This document shows positions 1 through 10,154 of a DNA stretch of 64,000 nucleotides, piece by piece. Source of the DNA: Microcyclospora pomicola. Its lineage: Eukaryota > Ascomycota > Dothideomycetes > Capnodiales. The translations under genes were made by a program, and so were the position numbers. The stretch is from positions 186,001-250,000 of the forward strand of contig NHNY01000026.1 in assembly GCA_002786065.1 (NCBI GenBank), given 5' to 3'. Numbering within the stretch: position 1 is the stretch's first letter; each line of letters starts with the position of its first letter. The notes under the pieces were generated by a model, which did no database searches, was not told the origin of the DNA, and saw only the letters and a program-made list of their open reading frames with translations.

Positions 1-371
1 GCCGCAGTCCGACCTTCTGCAACCGGGAACCGTTCTTGTTCAGATGCGAGAAATGCAGGATCGAAGAGGGCATCATGATTGCCGGCGATGATGACTTTAT
101 GTTCATGTGGCAGAGACGAAAGCCAGGAAAGTTGCCTCTGGATCTCATCGAATGATCCCCATTCTGTCAGGTCGCCTGCATGCAAAAGCAGATCTCCATC
201 GGGGATCACAGGCTGGTTGTTATGTGTGTCCGATATGCAAACGACCTGGAGGAGGTGATCCACAGGGTGGTCTGCAGTGCATGACGGGGAATGCTCCACA
301 ATCCTCTTCGCAAGACGGCGGAGCCTGGCTCGAGGTAAGGTGATAGTATGTGTTGAGGTGTGAGATGTCAT
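1..371 (-). CDS. Metallophosphoesterase, calcineurin-like (partial, 3' end outside window)
   Basis: The reading frame starts at the ATG complementary to 369-371 and runs open off the left edge, giving the first 123 residues. Motifs of a dimetal phosphoesterase appear in order: the D-x-H box in CISDTHNN (residues 45-52), the GD box in LLLHAGDLTEWG (61-72), and GNHD (97-100). The second-box context (LLLHAGDLT) resembles the small UPF0046/MPPED-type phosphoesterases found widely in fungi. The family hydrolyses phosphoesters, often cyclic nucleotides or phosphodiesters; the substrate here cannot be told. The gene diverges from RMT2 with about 590 bases between the starts. No intron is visible in the visible part. 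The C-terminal metal-binding histidines lie outside the window, so completeness is unknown. Confidence 0.85.
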   Translation of the reverse strand, partial: MTSHTSTHTITLPRARLRRLAKRIVEHSPSCTADHPVDHLLQVVCISDTHNNQPVIPDGDLLLHAGDLTEWGSFDEIQRQLSWLSSLPHEHKVIIAGNHDALFDPAFLASEQERFPVAEGRTA

Positions 372-963
372 TGCATATTACCAGCATCAGCTGCAGCTGC
401 AGAGTTGGTAGGCCGATTGCATCAGCAAGGCTGGCGGATGTATGTCTATTTGGGAATACTTTTGACGCAAATCACGAGGCTGGCGATTGTGCTTTGATGC
501 TTTGGAAACTGAGCTACACAGGCACAACGCCCCCAAGAGTTGCAGTGAGCAAGGTGCCCCCATGCAACGTTAGATAAATTACCTGAGAGATCACAGTAGT
601 CGGGCTATGCCTGAACCGCATCGATCACTTTGCCACACATGGGATGCCAAAAGCATTGCGGGCGCGGTCGGCCCGAGCCAGCACAACGTTAGATGTCAAC
701 GGAGGAGAAGCCGAGAGACTAGGGCTCGAGGCGTTAGTGCTGGCGAGTGCCGAGTACATAGTGGGGCTAGACTTTAGCTATGGCAGAAAACATTTCGATA
801 CTGCCCACATACTTCCACCGAGGACTCATTCGGCTTCTCTTTACTTCCTTTCACCCTCTCGATCAAATCAACAGTCATTCCTCTCCAGTTTCTACCAAAC
901 ACCAGGCTTCCTCCCTGGCCAATTCCTTGATCCCCTAGTTGCCGCCGACGCAAATATAACATC
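372..963. promoter_or_regulatory. Divergent intergenic region, phosphoesterase / RMT2
   Basis: This is the shared upstream region of two divergent genes. A pyrimidine-rich stretch at about 826-925 lies just before the RMT2 start, as is usual for filamentous-fungus leaders. Short ORFs here have no coding character, and I see no repeat or RNA gene. Confidence 0.5.
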
Positions 964-2439
964 ATGCCGATCCCGGTCACTCAAGAACCCAATCAATCTA
1001 TCGATACGGTTGACACAGACACGACCAACGATAGCATCCTGCTCGCCGCTACCAACCACGACCTGGATAATCTTCGCCAACTGTTGAAGACTGGTTCAGC
1101 AAAGATTCAGGATCCAGAGACTGGCTTTTCCCCACTACATGCGGCTATTGCCTCATGTGAGCCTGATGATGAGGACATGACACAGGACTCGGGGGTCAAT
1201 GGCGCAGGTGATGCAGTGCACAGCAATGCTCTAGCTGAGGAGTCATGCGTGGACACAGTCAAGCTACTGTTCGAGAATGGCGCGATCTGGAACGAGTTGG
1301 ACAACAACGACGAGACCCCCGGTTGTCTCGCGTACCGACTGGGCTTGAAGAAAGTGTATGAGACAATTGTCGATGCTGGTGTAAGAGCAGAGCTCCTCTT
1401 TGGTCGACTAGACGCCTACGATCTTCTCGGCGGAGGAGACGATGAAGACGACGAACAAGATGATGAAGCGATTGTTGGATTTGAGCCCGCTCCAGTCGGG
1501 CCTGTAGACAGCCAAGACCCCGCCAAACCACCTGTAAGTGGTCCACTGGAGTCAGAAGAAGGATTCGGGTTTGAGCCAACGCCTAACCCGTCATACAAGG
1601 TGGAGGAGGAATCAAACACACGTGCACCCCCAACTGCTGCGGATGTCCCTGATCTTATGCAGACAGATGAGACAGGGGAACAGAGCAAGGTGACAGAGCC
1701 GGTATTGTCCAACCCGAACGTGAACAACGAAGACTACCTCAAGTCAGAATTGACCTACACGCATGATCGCCTTCTAGACTCGGACAAGAACGCCGTGATG
1801 ATGGACTGGGAGACTGAGATCATGAAAGTGTCTGCCGACCAATGTGCGCCAAAAGCTGGTCTTCGGACAATGAATGTTGGCCACGGTATGGGCATAGTGG
1901 ACGCCATGTTCCTTGCCACAAATCCTGCAATGCATCACATCATCGAGGCTCACCCTACGGTGCAGAAAAAGCTGCGTGACGAAGGTTGGCACGACAAGCC
2001 AAATGTCACCGTCCACGAAGGCAGGTGGCAAGATATCTTACCAAAACTTGTTGAGCAGGGAGTCGTTCTAGATGGTATCTATTATGATACCTATGCCGAG
2101 GACTACAAAGACCTGAAAGAATTCTTCGCTGAATATGTCATCGCGCTCTTGGAGAAAGATGGCAAATTTGGGTTCTACAACGGTCTCGGCGCGGACAGAC
2201 AAGTTTGCTACGATGTGTATACAAAGGTATGTCGCGTTGGATTACTGCCTCCCCACATTTCGTCGTTGCTAATCTCTTCTCAGGTTGTCGAGCTTGACTT
2301 GTTCGATGCCGGTATGGACGTTGAGTGGACTGACATCGCGGTGCCGGATCTAAAGAGTCGGGATGAATGGAATGGCATTCGTTACCCGTACTGGAACGTT
2401 CACAAATACCGATTGCCGACCTGCCATTTCGTAGGATGA
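964..2439 (+). CDS. RMT2: Protein arginine N-methyltransferase 2
   Basis: Two exons, 964-2226 and 2284-2439, encode about 472 residues. Rmt2 transfers methyl groups from S-adenosylmethionine to the delta (internal) nitrogen of arginine; in yeast the target is ribosomal protein Rpl12. The N-terminal third carries ankyrin-like sequence (SPLHAAIASCEPD, then VKLLFENGAIWNELDN). An acidic, low-complexity linker follows (GGDDEDDEQDDEA), then the methyltransferase domain with the S-adenosylmethionine loop MNVGHGMGIVDAMF. The order and length match the fungal Rmt2 family. The 57-base intron (GTATGT...CTAATC...CAG) is a multiple of three and has no stop, so the frame stays open if it is retained, adding 19 residues near the C-terminus. 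The start is the first ATG after a pyrimidine-rich leader. Confidence 0.93.
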   Translation: MPIPVTQEPNQSIDTVDTDTTNDSILLAATNHDLDNLRQLLKTGSAKIQDPETGFSPLHAAIASCEPDDEDMTQDSGVNGAGDAVHSNALAEESCVDTVKLLFENGAIWNELDNNDETPGCLAYRLGLKKVYETIVDAGVRAELLFGRLDAYDLLGGGDDEDDEQDDEAIVGFEPAPVGPVDSQDPAKPPVSGPLESEEGFGFEPTPNPSYKVEEESNTRAPPTAADVPDLMQTDETGEQSKVTEPVLSNPNVNNEDYLKSELTYTHDRLLDSDKNAVMMDWETEIMKVSADQCAPKAGLRTMNVGHGMGIVDAMFLATNPAMHHIIEAHPTVQKKLRDEGWHDKPNVTVHEGRWQDILPKLVEQGVVLDGIYYDTYAEDYKDLKEFFAEYVIALLEKDGKFGFYNGLGADRQVCYDVYTKVCRVGLLPPHISSLLISSQVVELDLFDAGMDVEWTDIAVPDLKSRDEWNGIRYPYWNVHKYRLPTCHFVG

Positions 2440-3514
2440 ACGAACAAAGTACGCTTGGCTAGCATCCCCAAATCATGCAGCTTCCTGCTTTAGTGTCTCA
2501 CCCTTCGACCATGCTTTCACCTTCTCGCCTCCTGGCGTGCGCTCCATTCTATGAGCCCAGGAGAAATGCTCGCTCATCGCGACAAACGTCCCTGCATCAG
2601 CCGGTTTTGCCAAATCCCCGAAGATAAAGCTCGCCAGTGTAGAAACGCAAGGAGGACGTGTAGCGACCATCAGTCGAACACAGCATCTCGCCGAGCACTA
2701 CGACGACATGGGATTCGTCTCGAGAACGGTCTCGTCCAGATTCGATTCGCTATCTGACTGTGATACTGTCCCAGCAAAGGGTTACGAGAGTGGAATCAGG
2801 GATAAGCTGTATTTGTTGACTTCAGAACTGCTCGAATATTTGCGGCGCATCGTTCAGAGCATATGACGAGGAAATCATCTGCATAATCTGAATTGATCAA
2901 ACAGGGCGCAGGCTCTATGTCCTTAGGGAGTTGTGAATATACTATTCGAAGAGATATCGTGCTGCTTCTGCTCCAAAGTGCATGTCCACCGTATCCAAGC
3001 TGTTCTCATGCTCGTCCGTGTTGTTATCACTTATGGTATTTGCAACGACGTCATTCGAAACTCTCTAGAGCATGGATTGCGATAAGTGATTTGTGATATT
3101 CATTCTACTGGAGCAGCCCCATGTTCCTGGCAGTGGTTGTGTGCCACAGGAAAACCCGCCAAGCCTAGCTTAGTTCTATACGAGATCATTATGAAAGACA
3201 GCCATCTTGCTTCTTACGTATCTAGACTGCTTTAACAATCATCACATTCTAATCTCGAAGCGATAAACCTGCTCTGTTCCCAAGTTCCAAAAAGAAACGA
3301 GTGTCTACCTTATATACACTCTGAAATAATACTCAGCCGGATCTGCGGTCTCAACGCCACCATCAAGCGTTTTGAGAAAGTCTTCGCCACCATAGGTCAG
3401 AAACATAAACCACGTCGTGGCCAAAAAGGCTCAAGTGCAGACTCCGCATCGTCGCACTGGAGAAACGGCAGAAACAATCGAAGAAACGAAAACATCGACT
3501 CCATTTCCGGCAGG
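2440..3514. other. Intergenic, RMT2 to HST2
   Basis: About 1.1 kb between tandem genes. A 65-codon minus-strand frame at 2473-2670 has some coding flavour (ends KAWSKGETLKQEAA), but no convincing upstream exon could be joined. The rest shows no gene, RNA or repeat. Confidence 0.4.
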
Positions 3515-4684
3515 ATGGGCAACGAAGAGTCCTCGCCGATCGACGAGTCGACGCCACCACGGACTCTGAGCGGACGCACTCTCGCAGCTGTCGCCGAATA
3601 CATCACCAGCGGACGAGCATCCAAGATCTGCGTGATGACCGGTGCTGGCATCAGTACCTCCGCCGGCATCCCCGACTTCCGATCTCCTGAAACCGGCCTC
3701 TACGCCAACCTCGCCCGACTGAACCTGCCCTACGCGGAAGCCGTCTTCGACATCTCCTACTTCCGCGAGAACCCAGAGCCGTTCTACACGCTGGCACACG
3801 AGCTGTATCCCGGCCGGTTCCGTCCCACGATCACGCACTCGTTCATCCGCCTGCTGCACGACAAGGGCCTGCTGCTGAAGCTGTTCACGCAGAACATTGA
3901 CTGCTTGGAGCGCGAGGCCGGCGTGCCGGACGACAAGATCGTTGAGGCGCACGGCTCGTTCGCGCGGCAGAGCTGTATTGATTGCCGCGAAGCCTACTTG
4001 CAGGACGAGTTGCGGGCGCACGTGGATGCGAAGACGATCCCGCGGTGTCACGCGTGTGGGGGATTGGTGAAGCCCGAGATTGTGTTTTTCGGCGAAGCCC
4101 TGCCAGAAGCGTTCTTCTCCAACCGCATGTTACCCGCGCAGGCAGATCTGCTGCTTGTGATGGGTACGAGCTTGACTGTGGCGCCGTTTTCGAGTCTGCC
4201 GGAGATGGCGCGGGAAGAGACGCCGCGGGTGCTGGTGAATAAGGAGAAGGTGGGGAGCTTCGGGCAGATGACGGATGATGTTATGTTGCTGGGAGACTGT
4301 GATGATGGTGCAAGACAGCTGGCAGAGGCGTGTGGCTGGCTCGAGGAATTGGAGGCATTATGGGCTAAGACAGCGCCAATAGCAGCGGTGGAGTCAGGTA
4401 CGCAAAAAGCTGGCGAGGAGACAGATGAACGACCGAAGAAAGACAAGAACGAGCTGCTGGATGAGGAGATTCAGAAGCTGACCAAGGAGGTCGATGAGAC
4501 GCTCAACCTATCGAAGTGGCATACTGAGAGCGTGCGAAATGACAGCTTATCAGACACGAAGAAGGCAGACTCACCGACGGTCAGCAAAGAGGAGAACCCA
4601 GTGCATACCTGTGTCGCGATGCCAGAAGGGGACAACAATGATCATACCGACGATGGCAAGAAGACCGACAAGCCAGAGTCATGA
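3515..4684 (+). CDS. HST2: NAD-dependent protein deacetylase, sirtuin class I (Hst2-like)
   Basis: A single exon of 389 residues. Sirtuins remove acyl groups from lysine using NAD+, giving nicotinamide and O-acetyl-ADP-ribose; Hst2 is mostly cytoplasmic and acts on histone H4 K16 when it enters the nucleus. Diagnostic motifs: GAGISTSAGIPDFRSP (43-58), TQNID (125-129), catalytic His146 in EAHGSF, zinc cysteines at about 154, 157, 178 and 181 (CIDC...CHAC), GTSLTV, and VNKEKVG. The compact domain without a long N-terminal extension separates it from Sir2/Hst1. The C-terminal tail is hydrophilic, with a leucine-spaced stretch (LTKEVDETLNL) that could be a nuclear export signal. The N-terminus MGNEESS fits the N-myristoylation consensus, which fixes this ATG as the likely start. 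Confidence 0.94.
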   Translation: MGNEESSPIDESTPPRTLSGRTLAAVAEYITSGRASKICVMTGAGISTSAGIPDFRSPETGLYANLARLNLPYAEAVFDISYFRENPEPFYTLAHELYPGRFRPTITHSFIRLLHDKGLLLKLFTQNIDCLEREAGVPDDKIVEAHGSFARQSCIDCREAYLQDELRAHVDAKTIPRCHACGGLVKPEIVFFGEALPEAFFSNRMLPAQADLLLVMGTSLTVAPFSSLPEMAREETPRVLVNKEKVGSFGQMTDDVMLLGDCDDGARQLAEACGWLEELEALWAKTAPIAAVESGTQKAGEETDERPKKDKNELLDEEIQKLTKEVDETLNLSKWHTESVRNDSLSDTKKADSPTVSKEENPVHTCVAMPEGDNNDHTDDGKKTDKPES

Positions 4685-5570
4685 TACGAGCGTTGCCTGT
4701 TTGTTGAAGATACAACCCGCGAATCATGCGTGGAATGACAACGATTGACATGACTTGTCTGACGATGTTACGAATACATTTACAGCGTGCCGATACAAAG
4801 TCATCGCTTCTTGGGAAGGGTAGAGAATCCCCTTCGAATGATCGATGCATTCCGTCGTTGGGCATGGAACAGTGAGCGCCGTCAGGACTTACAACAACAG
4901 CTCCTAGGTTACTTCGAGCTTGGTCATGAGATCATGAAGGGATGGATGGGGGCCATGATGGATAGCCGGTGGCCATGCTCGGCCCAGGTAGCTATCACAA
5001 GGCAGCACGAAGTAATGCGGCATATCAGCACATTATGTTAAAAACAATCTCTCGGTCAAAGTTCGGGCGGTAACGAGACTTTGTGAAACAATAAGCAACA
5101 TGTTTGGCGCGGATATCTACTGTATAGCTCGACACGTTCATATTCGTGGGATGCAAGTCTACAGATGGCCAATGTTGTACGACTTTTTTAATCGCGTTCC
5201 AGTAACTAACTTACCCTTTCCTTCCACCACTCCGACTTGAACAGTACGGTACACATAGTGTGTATACCAACATCATGTCACATCATGTGCAAGACCATGA
5301 AGAGGTAAGCTTGGGGGCCGAAAGCTTCTTTGAGGTGGCATGATCGCAGGATGAACGCCTCCAACCAGGATCGTTCAGCCCCGACATGCGAGGCTGAGGA
5401 TTCTACTTCATAACATGTAGCATGTGAAGAAAACCGGGAAGGCAGTCTTCCGATTATGTAGGCATCTGGCAGATACAGCCTGATGCGAGGAGCATATATA
5501 TGTTCCACCCCTCTGCGCTTCCCACGCGACGCAAGATGGTAGTCTTGTGTCTCGTCACAGAACTTCCGCT
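4685..5570. other. Intergenic, HST2 to membrane-protein gene
   Basis: About 0.9 kb between tandem genes. Open frames here are short and overlap without conserved motifs. A TATA-like run (AGCATATATATG) at about 5490-5502 lies roughly 70 bases before the next gene's ATG and could be its core promoter. Confidence 0.4.
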
Positions 5571-7638
5571 ATGGAATTGAGCACGTCTGCGAGTGTGGGC
5601 TCCAATATCAGCCTTGGCGTAGGTGGCAGTGGTATCTATGGCTTCGACAATGCGATCGCCGGCATCACGCCGCAGTCGATGGTGCTTTGGGAAGAAGGCT
5701 GCATCGTGGGTGCCGGTGCCGGCGTCGGCGAGATCACGCCGTCCACTTCTTGGGATTGCCAGCAGGCCTGCATTCAACCCAGCGTAGTGTGGTCGAATAT
5801 GTACACGCTGCATAACTGTATCGTGAGTGTGATCTATAGCGTCGCCAGGGAACGTAGGATAGCGCTGACCTGGTGCGAAAGGTGTATCCCGTCATCGCGA
5901 AAATGCTCTTCTTCAACAACATCACGGACGCGAACGATCTTCAGCTCGCGAAGCGGTTCAACATCCAGGCTGACGCAGACTCGGAGCTTTCCGAAGGATG
6001 GCCTGTGATCCAGACTTGTATCAACCAATACTGCGCGGAGCCTGAACATGAAGGTTGCGGTGGCGGTATCATGGGAATATACATTGCGTACGGTAACGGA
6101 ACCGACTACAAGGGAGTTGCAGGAACGTCGAATCTGGATTTCGTATGTGGAATGCCCCTGCACGGCTGAGGTCATTGTTCTAACTTTGAGATGATAGACG
6201 ATCAAAGCAGACCTGTGCAAGGGTATCGATATGGAGATCAACCCCGACATTGGAGGCATAGGGGTAAAGCCCGCACGTGAGAGGATGATGTTCATCGCTG
6301 ACTTGGCTAGATGTTCATTTCGTACATCATGCAAATCAGTATCGTCTTCTGTTCGTGGGGATTATGGCACATCCTCGAGCACTGGACTTGGTACGTGGTA
6401 TGGGTCTACCGTCGATGCCGCGGATCGGCCGCCGATGCCCAGGAAAAGGCCGAAGCAGTGCAACACGTCTTGAAAGAGTCAAACATCAACCATTCCCTCA
6501 TCCACGCTATGGGAGAATTCCAAAAGGCCCAGGTTTGGTTCATGCTGGCTGTCCAGCTCGCGTGTATCCTTGCGGTGGAAAGTCCGAAGTTCTTGGATTC
6601 CACGTCCTGGCCGCAACTCGCCAACAACATCAGGTATTTGTTTGATCTTGCACTCGCAGGTGTTCTACCGGTGCTACTTGGCCTGCTCGTTTTGAGACGA
6701 GCCGGTAATCGAGACACACAAACTCTTTTCGTATCAGCCTGCTGCGTGGCTACTGGGTCGATTACTTGGTTCCTGACCCGGGCGGGTTCTCATCGCTTAG
6801 CCGAATATGCTTCACGAGTCTACTTGCAAAACGCGATCGAGACGGTGGGGCCCGCCTCGTGCAACGATATAGCTCCGACAGCCTACTGCTACATCAATTA
6901 TCTGGAGCTGACCACCTCTGCCGGATCAAATGAGAGGCTCGCCATGCTGATGTTTGGTCTTGTTGTGCTGGTTTGCATGATCCTTGACCAAGCACAAGTG
7001 TTCAAGATCAAGGGAGACGCCGACAAGAAGCACAATCTTTTCGATGTTGTTCAAGATCGACTGATCAAACTCGACATCTGGTACGGATATGAAAACCTCG
7101 TGCTGGGGAACAGATGGTTCGCATGGCTTGAGAATTTGAAGCTGCGCAAAGGTCGAGACGTGATCATTGCTGCGGAGCGAGTGCTTGTCATCGCAGTTGA
7201 GCTGTGCCTGCTATTGTTTACGACTACAATTCTGGTAGACCTCGGACGACTTCTGGCTCCGCCAGAGCCAGGAAACAAACCCGTCTTCGAGAAAGACGAG
7301 TGGACTCTGGGCCAAGTCATCTCGGTGACTATCTGGATACCCGTGCTGTTCGGATTTGCTTGGGACTGTTACTGTAGGTTCCGAAGTTCGGCTTTAAAGA
7401 GTGTCGCTGACATTGCGTTTTAGCTGGCATAGTCGAAGGCCTCGAAGAAAAGTTGGCACATCACTTCGAAGTTGTGCGGAAGAGTCATAGAAACTCGTTT
7501 GAAAATTGGCCATTGACTCTGGTCGGGAATATTGTCGGAGTGGAAGGAATTGCCCCGTCTAAGTCTGGAAAGGCTTCGACAGACTTTGACCGAGATAGTG
7601 CCTATGAGCCGCTTCGAAAAGCGTGGACTGAAGAGTGA
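5571..7638 (+). CDS. Orphan multi-pass membrane protein, about seven membrane segments
   Basis: Five exons (5571-5822, 5882-6142, 6198-6263, 6311-7373, 7424-7638) join in phase to 618 residues; every intron is 47-59 bases with good GT/AG ends and CTGAC or CTAAC branch sites. The first ~190 residues are soluble and cysteine-bearing (WDCQQACIQ, TCINQYCAEPEHEGC) and lead through NPDIGGIGMFISYIMQ into about seven hydrophobic segments (such as MFISYIMQISIVFCSWGLW, AQVWFMLAVQLACILAV, LMFGLVVLVCMIL, VISVTIWIPVLFGFAWD). The NPDIxGIG plus membrane-segment junction recalls a widespread, unnamed fungal integral-membrane family. No signal peptide is evident, so the N-tail would have to be translocated by the first segment, or an upstream exon is missing. 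Function unknown; a receptor-like topology is an inference only. Confidence 0.78.
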
Positions 7639-9144
7639 GAACTCAGGAGCCATTGAGGATCTTTTGCACACACTATCCTGGGGCCAAAACTGCCGATGCA
7701 TCCTTATAGCCAAAATTGCGGCTTTTCTCTGACAATTCGGAAGTAACCTGGCTTGGAAGCCAGAGCTTTGGTATAAGGAAGGCAGTAATGCAATCAGCAT
7801 TGCTGTCGAGGCCGACACAGCATGCTAGAGACAAAATCCGCCCCCCCCTCAGCTGTTCGTGAGCTCAGCCAGTCGAGACGTGAGTATCATCGCCCCCAAA
7901 TTTGCAAGGCACTAGACCTGAGTCGAAAGCATAGCATTGGACTTGCCACACCGTAGAACGTGCAATTGTTTTGACCATAGCCACGCCACAGACGGCCGAT
8001 CAGAGGTCTCAGTGTAATCGGCGTGGCGAGACGCGGCGGTGAAGAACCGACACTCTCCTCAGCGATACTGGCAGGGGTACGGCCTGGAGCTTGTACGCCT
8101 CCAGGAAATTTGCCTTTGCCTTTTCTTTTCCATTCCCTTTGCTTTGCATAGCGAAACCAAACAGCTTGCTTGACGAGACCTTGAACATCGTCATGACTCC
8201 ACTTCAAGAGCAATAGGTGAGACACTTGTGGCATGCGAAGCCGTTGTGAAGGACTGTTGCCCCTGTCGTGGCGGCATTGCGCAAGCATACACATTAGTGT
8301 CAGGTGGAAGGGCCAGACCCCAGCGCGCGGCTTGTGGCTGTCGCAACCCTCGAAGCGAGCATTGGCATGTATTTCTTGTCTCTGTTACTGAGTTTTGCAT
8401 GACCAGAGACCGCAGTGATCATCAAATCGTATGCTTAAAGATGGAGTGGAAGCAGGAAAAGTGCATCTCAACCATCAGCGCCGTTGGGCAATTAGCAATA
8501 GCGTTTGCGGTCGGGTGGATGATGTTGTTATCGGGAGGCTACTGGACACGTGAGATTGCCGCCCAATGGGTCTGGCTTAATTAAACTTCGCCCAACCCGT
8601 TCGCAGCGCCCGGCGAGCTTAACTACAGCTCATGGGCTGAAACATGACACTACTCCACCTCTAATTTACAGCTACTCTCTCTACCTAGCGGCCTTTTGTC
8701 AGTGCTTCTTTCTAACCGACCTCCTGCCATTGTCCTTCTTTTTGCCTCTGTCTTGCTATATCACGCTCATTGCCGTTGTGCTGCCGACTTCCGCTGCTCG
8801 GCTGCGTTGCTTGCTGCATCGTCGATTGCGTTTGATCCATTGACGACGCGAAACCGAACGCGAAACACTCCTTTACATCTCCGACAAGTCCTGCCAACGG
8901 ATCACAGCATTCCCTTCTAGAAACGCATTCCTGTCGCGACAGCTTTGAAACACCTCCGTCTCGAGAGACCACTTTCGCTCCCACATACAGGCCAAGTCTA
9001 GCCACCCACGCTCCCTTGGTCGACGCAGGTTTTATGCAGTGCGGCCTCTCTGGGACGAAGAAAGAGCTATAAAAACAACGCACATCTCTGCTTCGGGGAA
9101 CGGCATCAATCTTAATCATATCTCCCACATATCCTTCCACGAAA
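7639..9144. other. Long intergenic region with pyrimidine-rich leader
   Basis: About 1.5 kb. The right part (roughly 8650-9140) is pyrimidine-rich and probably holds promoter and leader of the next gene. A minus-strand frame at 7887-8234 from an internal ATG would give about 115 residues (starts MPQVSHLLLLKWSHDDVQG), but nothing in it is recognisable and I do not call it a gene. No repeats or RNA genes seen. Confidence 0.4.
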
Positions 9145-9744
9145 ATGGGATTCCTAGAAACCGTGCGAGCCAAGCTCGAGATCTCGAAGCTGGAGAAGCG
9201 TTACGCGCAGCGCCAGCGCCGTCGGACCGCCTACGAGGCCAGCGCACAGTACGCCGACGGCGAGTATACGTACACGACCGTCGCGCCGACTGCCTTCTCC
9301 TCGCCCAAGTTCGCCACTACTGTCACGACCACAGCCGCCAAGCGACAAAGTCTCGCTGGACCGCCACCATCCGCTGCTTCGACGCCGCGGACAGTCCATA
9401 CCACCACCCCCGCCGCCGCGAAGCGACAGAGCTACGCCGGATCACCGACCGTCACCTCCACACCACGGACATTCCCCAGCACGCCTTCGGCCGCGACACG
9501 ACGGCGGAATTATGTTAGCACGCCGAGCAAAACGACCGTGGAGCGCGATCATTTCTCCTCTACAGACGCCCAGCCCAACGATTCTCGAGCCACATCGCCG
9601 TCGTATGGGTTCAGCCGACAGAGCGCCGAGCGCAGCAACGTGTTCGTCGCGCAGTGGGAGAGCGCCAAGGCACGGATGCCGAGCGTCAAGGTGACCGAGG
9701 TGTTTGGCGGCGGCGCTGTCAGGTCGTCGCAGCGAGTGTATTGA
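9145..9744 (+). CDS. Hypothetical Ser/Thr/Pro-rich protein with KRQS and STPRT repeats
   Basis: A single exon of 199 residues, not recognised. The first 30 residues are strongly charged and probably helical (KLEISKLEKRYAQRQRRR). The middle holds an imperfect repeat built from AAKRQS-(L/Y)-AG followed by STPRT: AAKRQSLAGPPPS ... STPRT, then AAAKRQSYAGSPT ... STPRT, then a weaker [17 protein letters not shown]. The C-terminus ends with a compact, more conserved-looking stretch (VFVAQWESAKARMPSVKVTEVFGGG). The KRQS and STPR elements look like basophilic-kinase and proline-directed phosphorylation sites. The protein lacks membrane segments and catalytic motifs. A good Kozak context and GC-rich third codon positions support it as a real gene. 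Confidence 0.7.
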   Translation: MGFLETVRAKLEISKLEKRYAQRQRRRTAYEASAQYADGEYTYTTVAPTAFSSPKFATTVTTTAAKRQSLAGPPPSAASTPRTVHTTTPAAAKRQSYAGSPTVTSTPRTFPSTPSAATRRRNYVSTPSKTTVERDHFSSTDAQPNDSRATSPSYGFSRQSAERSNVFVAQWESAKARMPSVKVTEVFGGGAVRSSQRVY

Positions 9745-10154
9745 GCACGACGAAAGGTTGTGACCTCTACCCTCTTTCAGCATATCGGGCTTTTTTTTCT
9801 TTTTGGATTCTGGGGATGGCAGGCGATGTTTCGATGATCTTATTATGTTTTTTATGGGACGGGGACCAGATGCGATCTACCCGGAGATCTTGCAGCGACA
9901 TTTCCACTATTCAGCAGAGGCGACGGCGCAAAGGAGCAACAACGCTGGTGTATGGGTAGGAAGCGACGACGATGACGATCAAATAATCTTTGGCCTTGGA
10001 AGTACGATTCTCTGGCTGTTTAATTTTACAATTTCTCTGATTCAAGAAATTCCCCTTGAATGTTGGGGAGGGAAGTGTCTTACATTGAAATAGAAGACGT
10101 AGAATATAAGGTATCATTACATTACACAAGACTTCTTCAAGCATGTTCTGCTCT
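9745..10154. other. Convergent 3' region
   Basis: About 410 bases between the ends of two convergent genes. A T-rich run at about 9791-9804 lies shortly after the stop of the upstream gene. It probably holds both 3' untranslated ends; nothing else is visible. Confidence 0.45.

Noticed and set aside
2473-2670. Minus-strand 65-codon frame after RMT2 with coding flavour (AKPADAGTFVAMSEHFSWAH)
   Set aside because: No upstream exon could be joined in phase and no family recognised; kept only as a remark in the intergenic entry.
7887-8294. Minus-strand 135-codon frame as a gene or transposon piece
   Set aside because: The listed start is not ATG; from the internal ATG it is about 115 residues without any recognisable motif or splice context.
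9145-9165. N-myristoylation of the 199-residue protein (starts MGFLET)
   Set aside because: A bulky aromatic residue directly after Gly2 does not fit the myristoyltransferase consensus.
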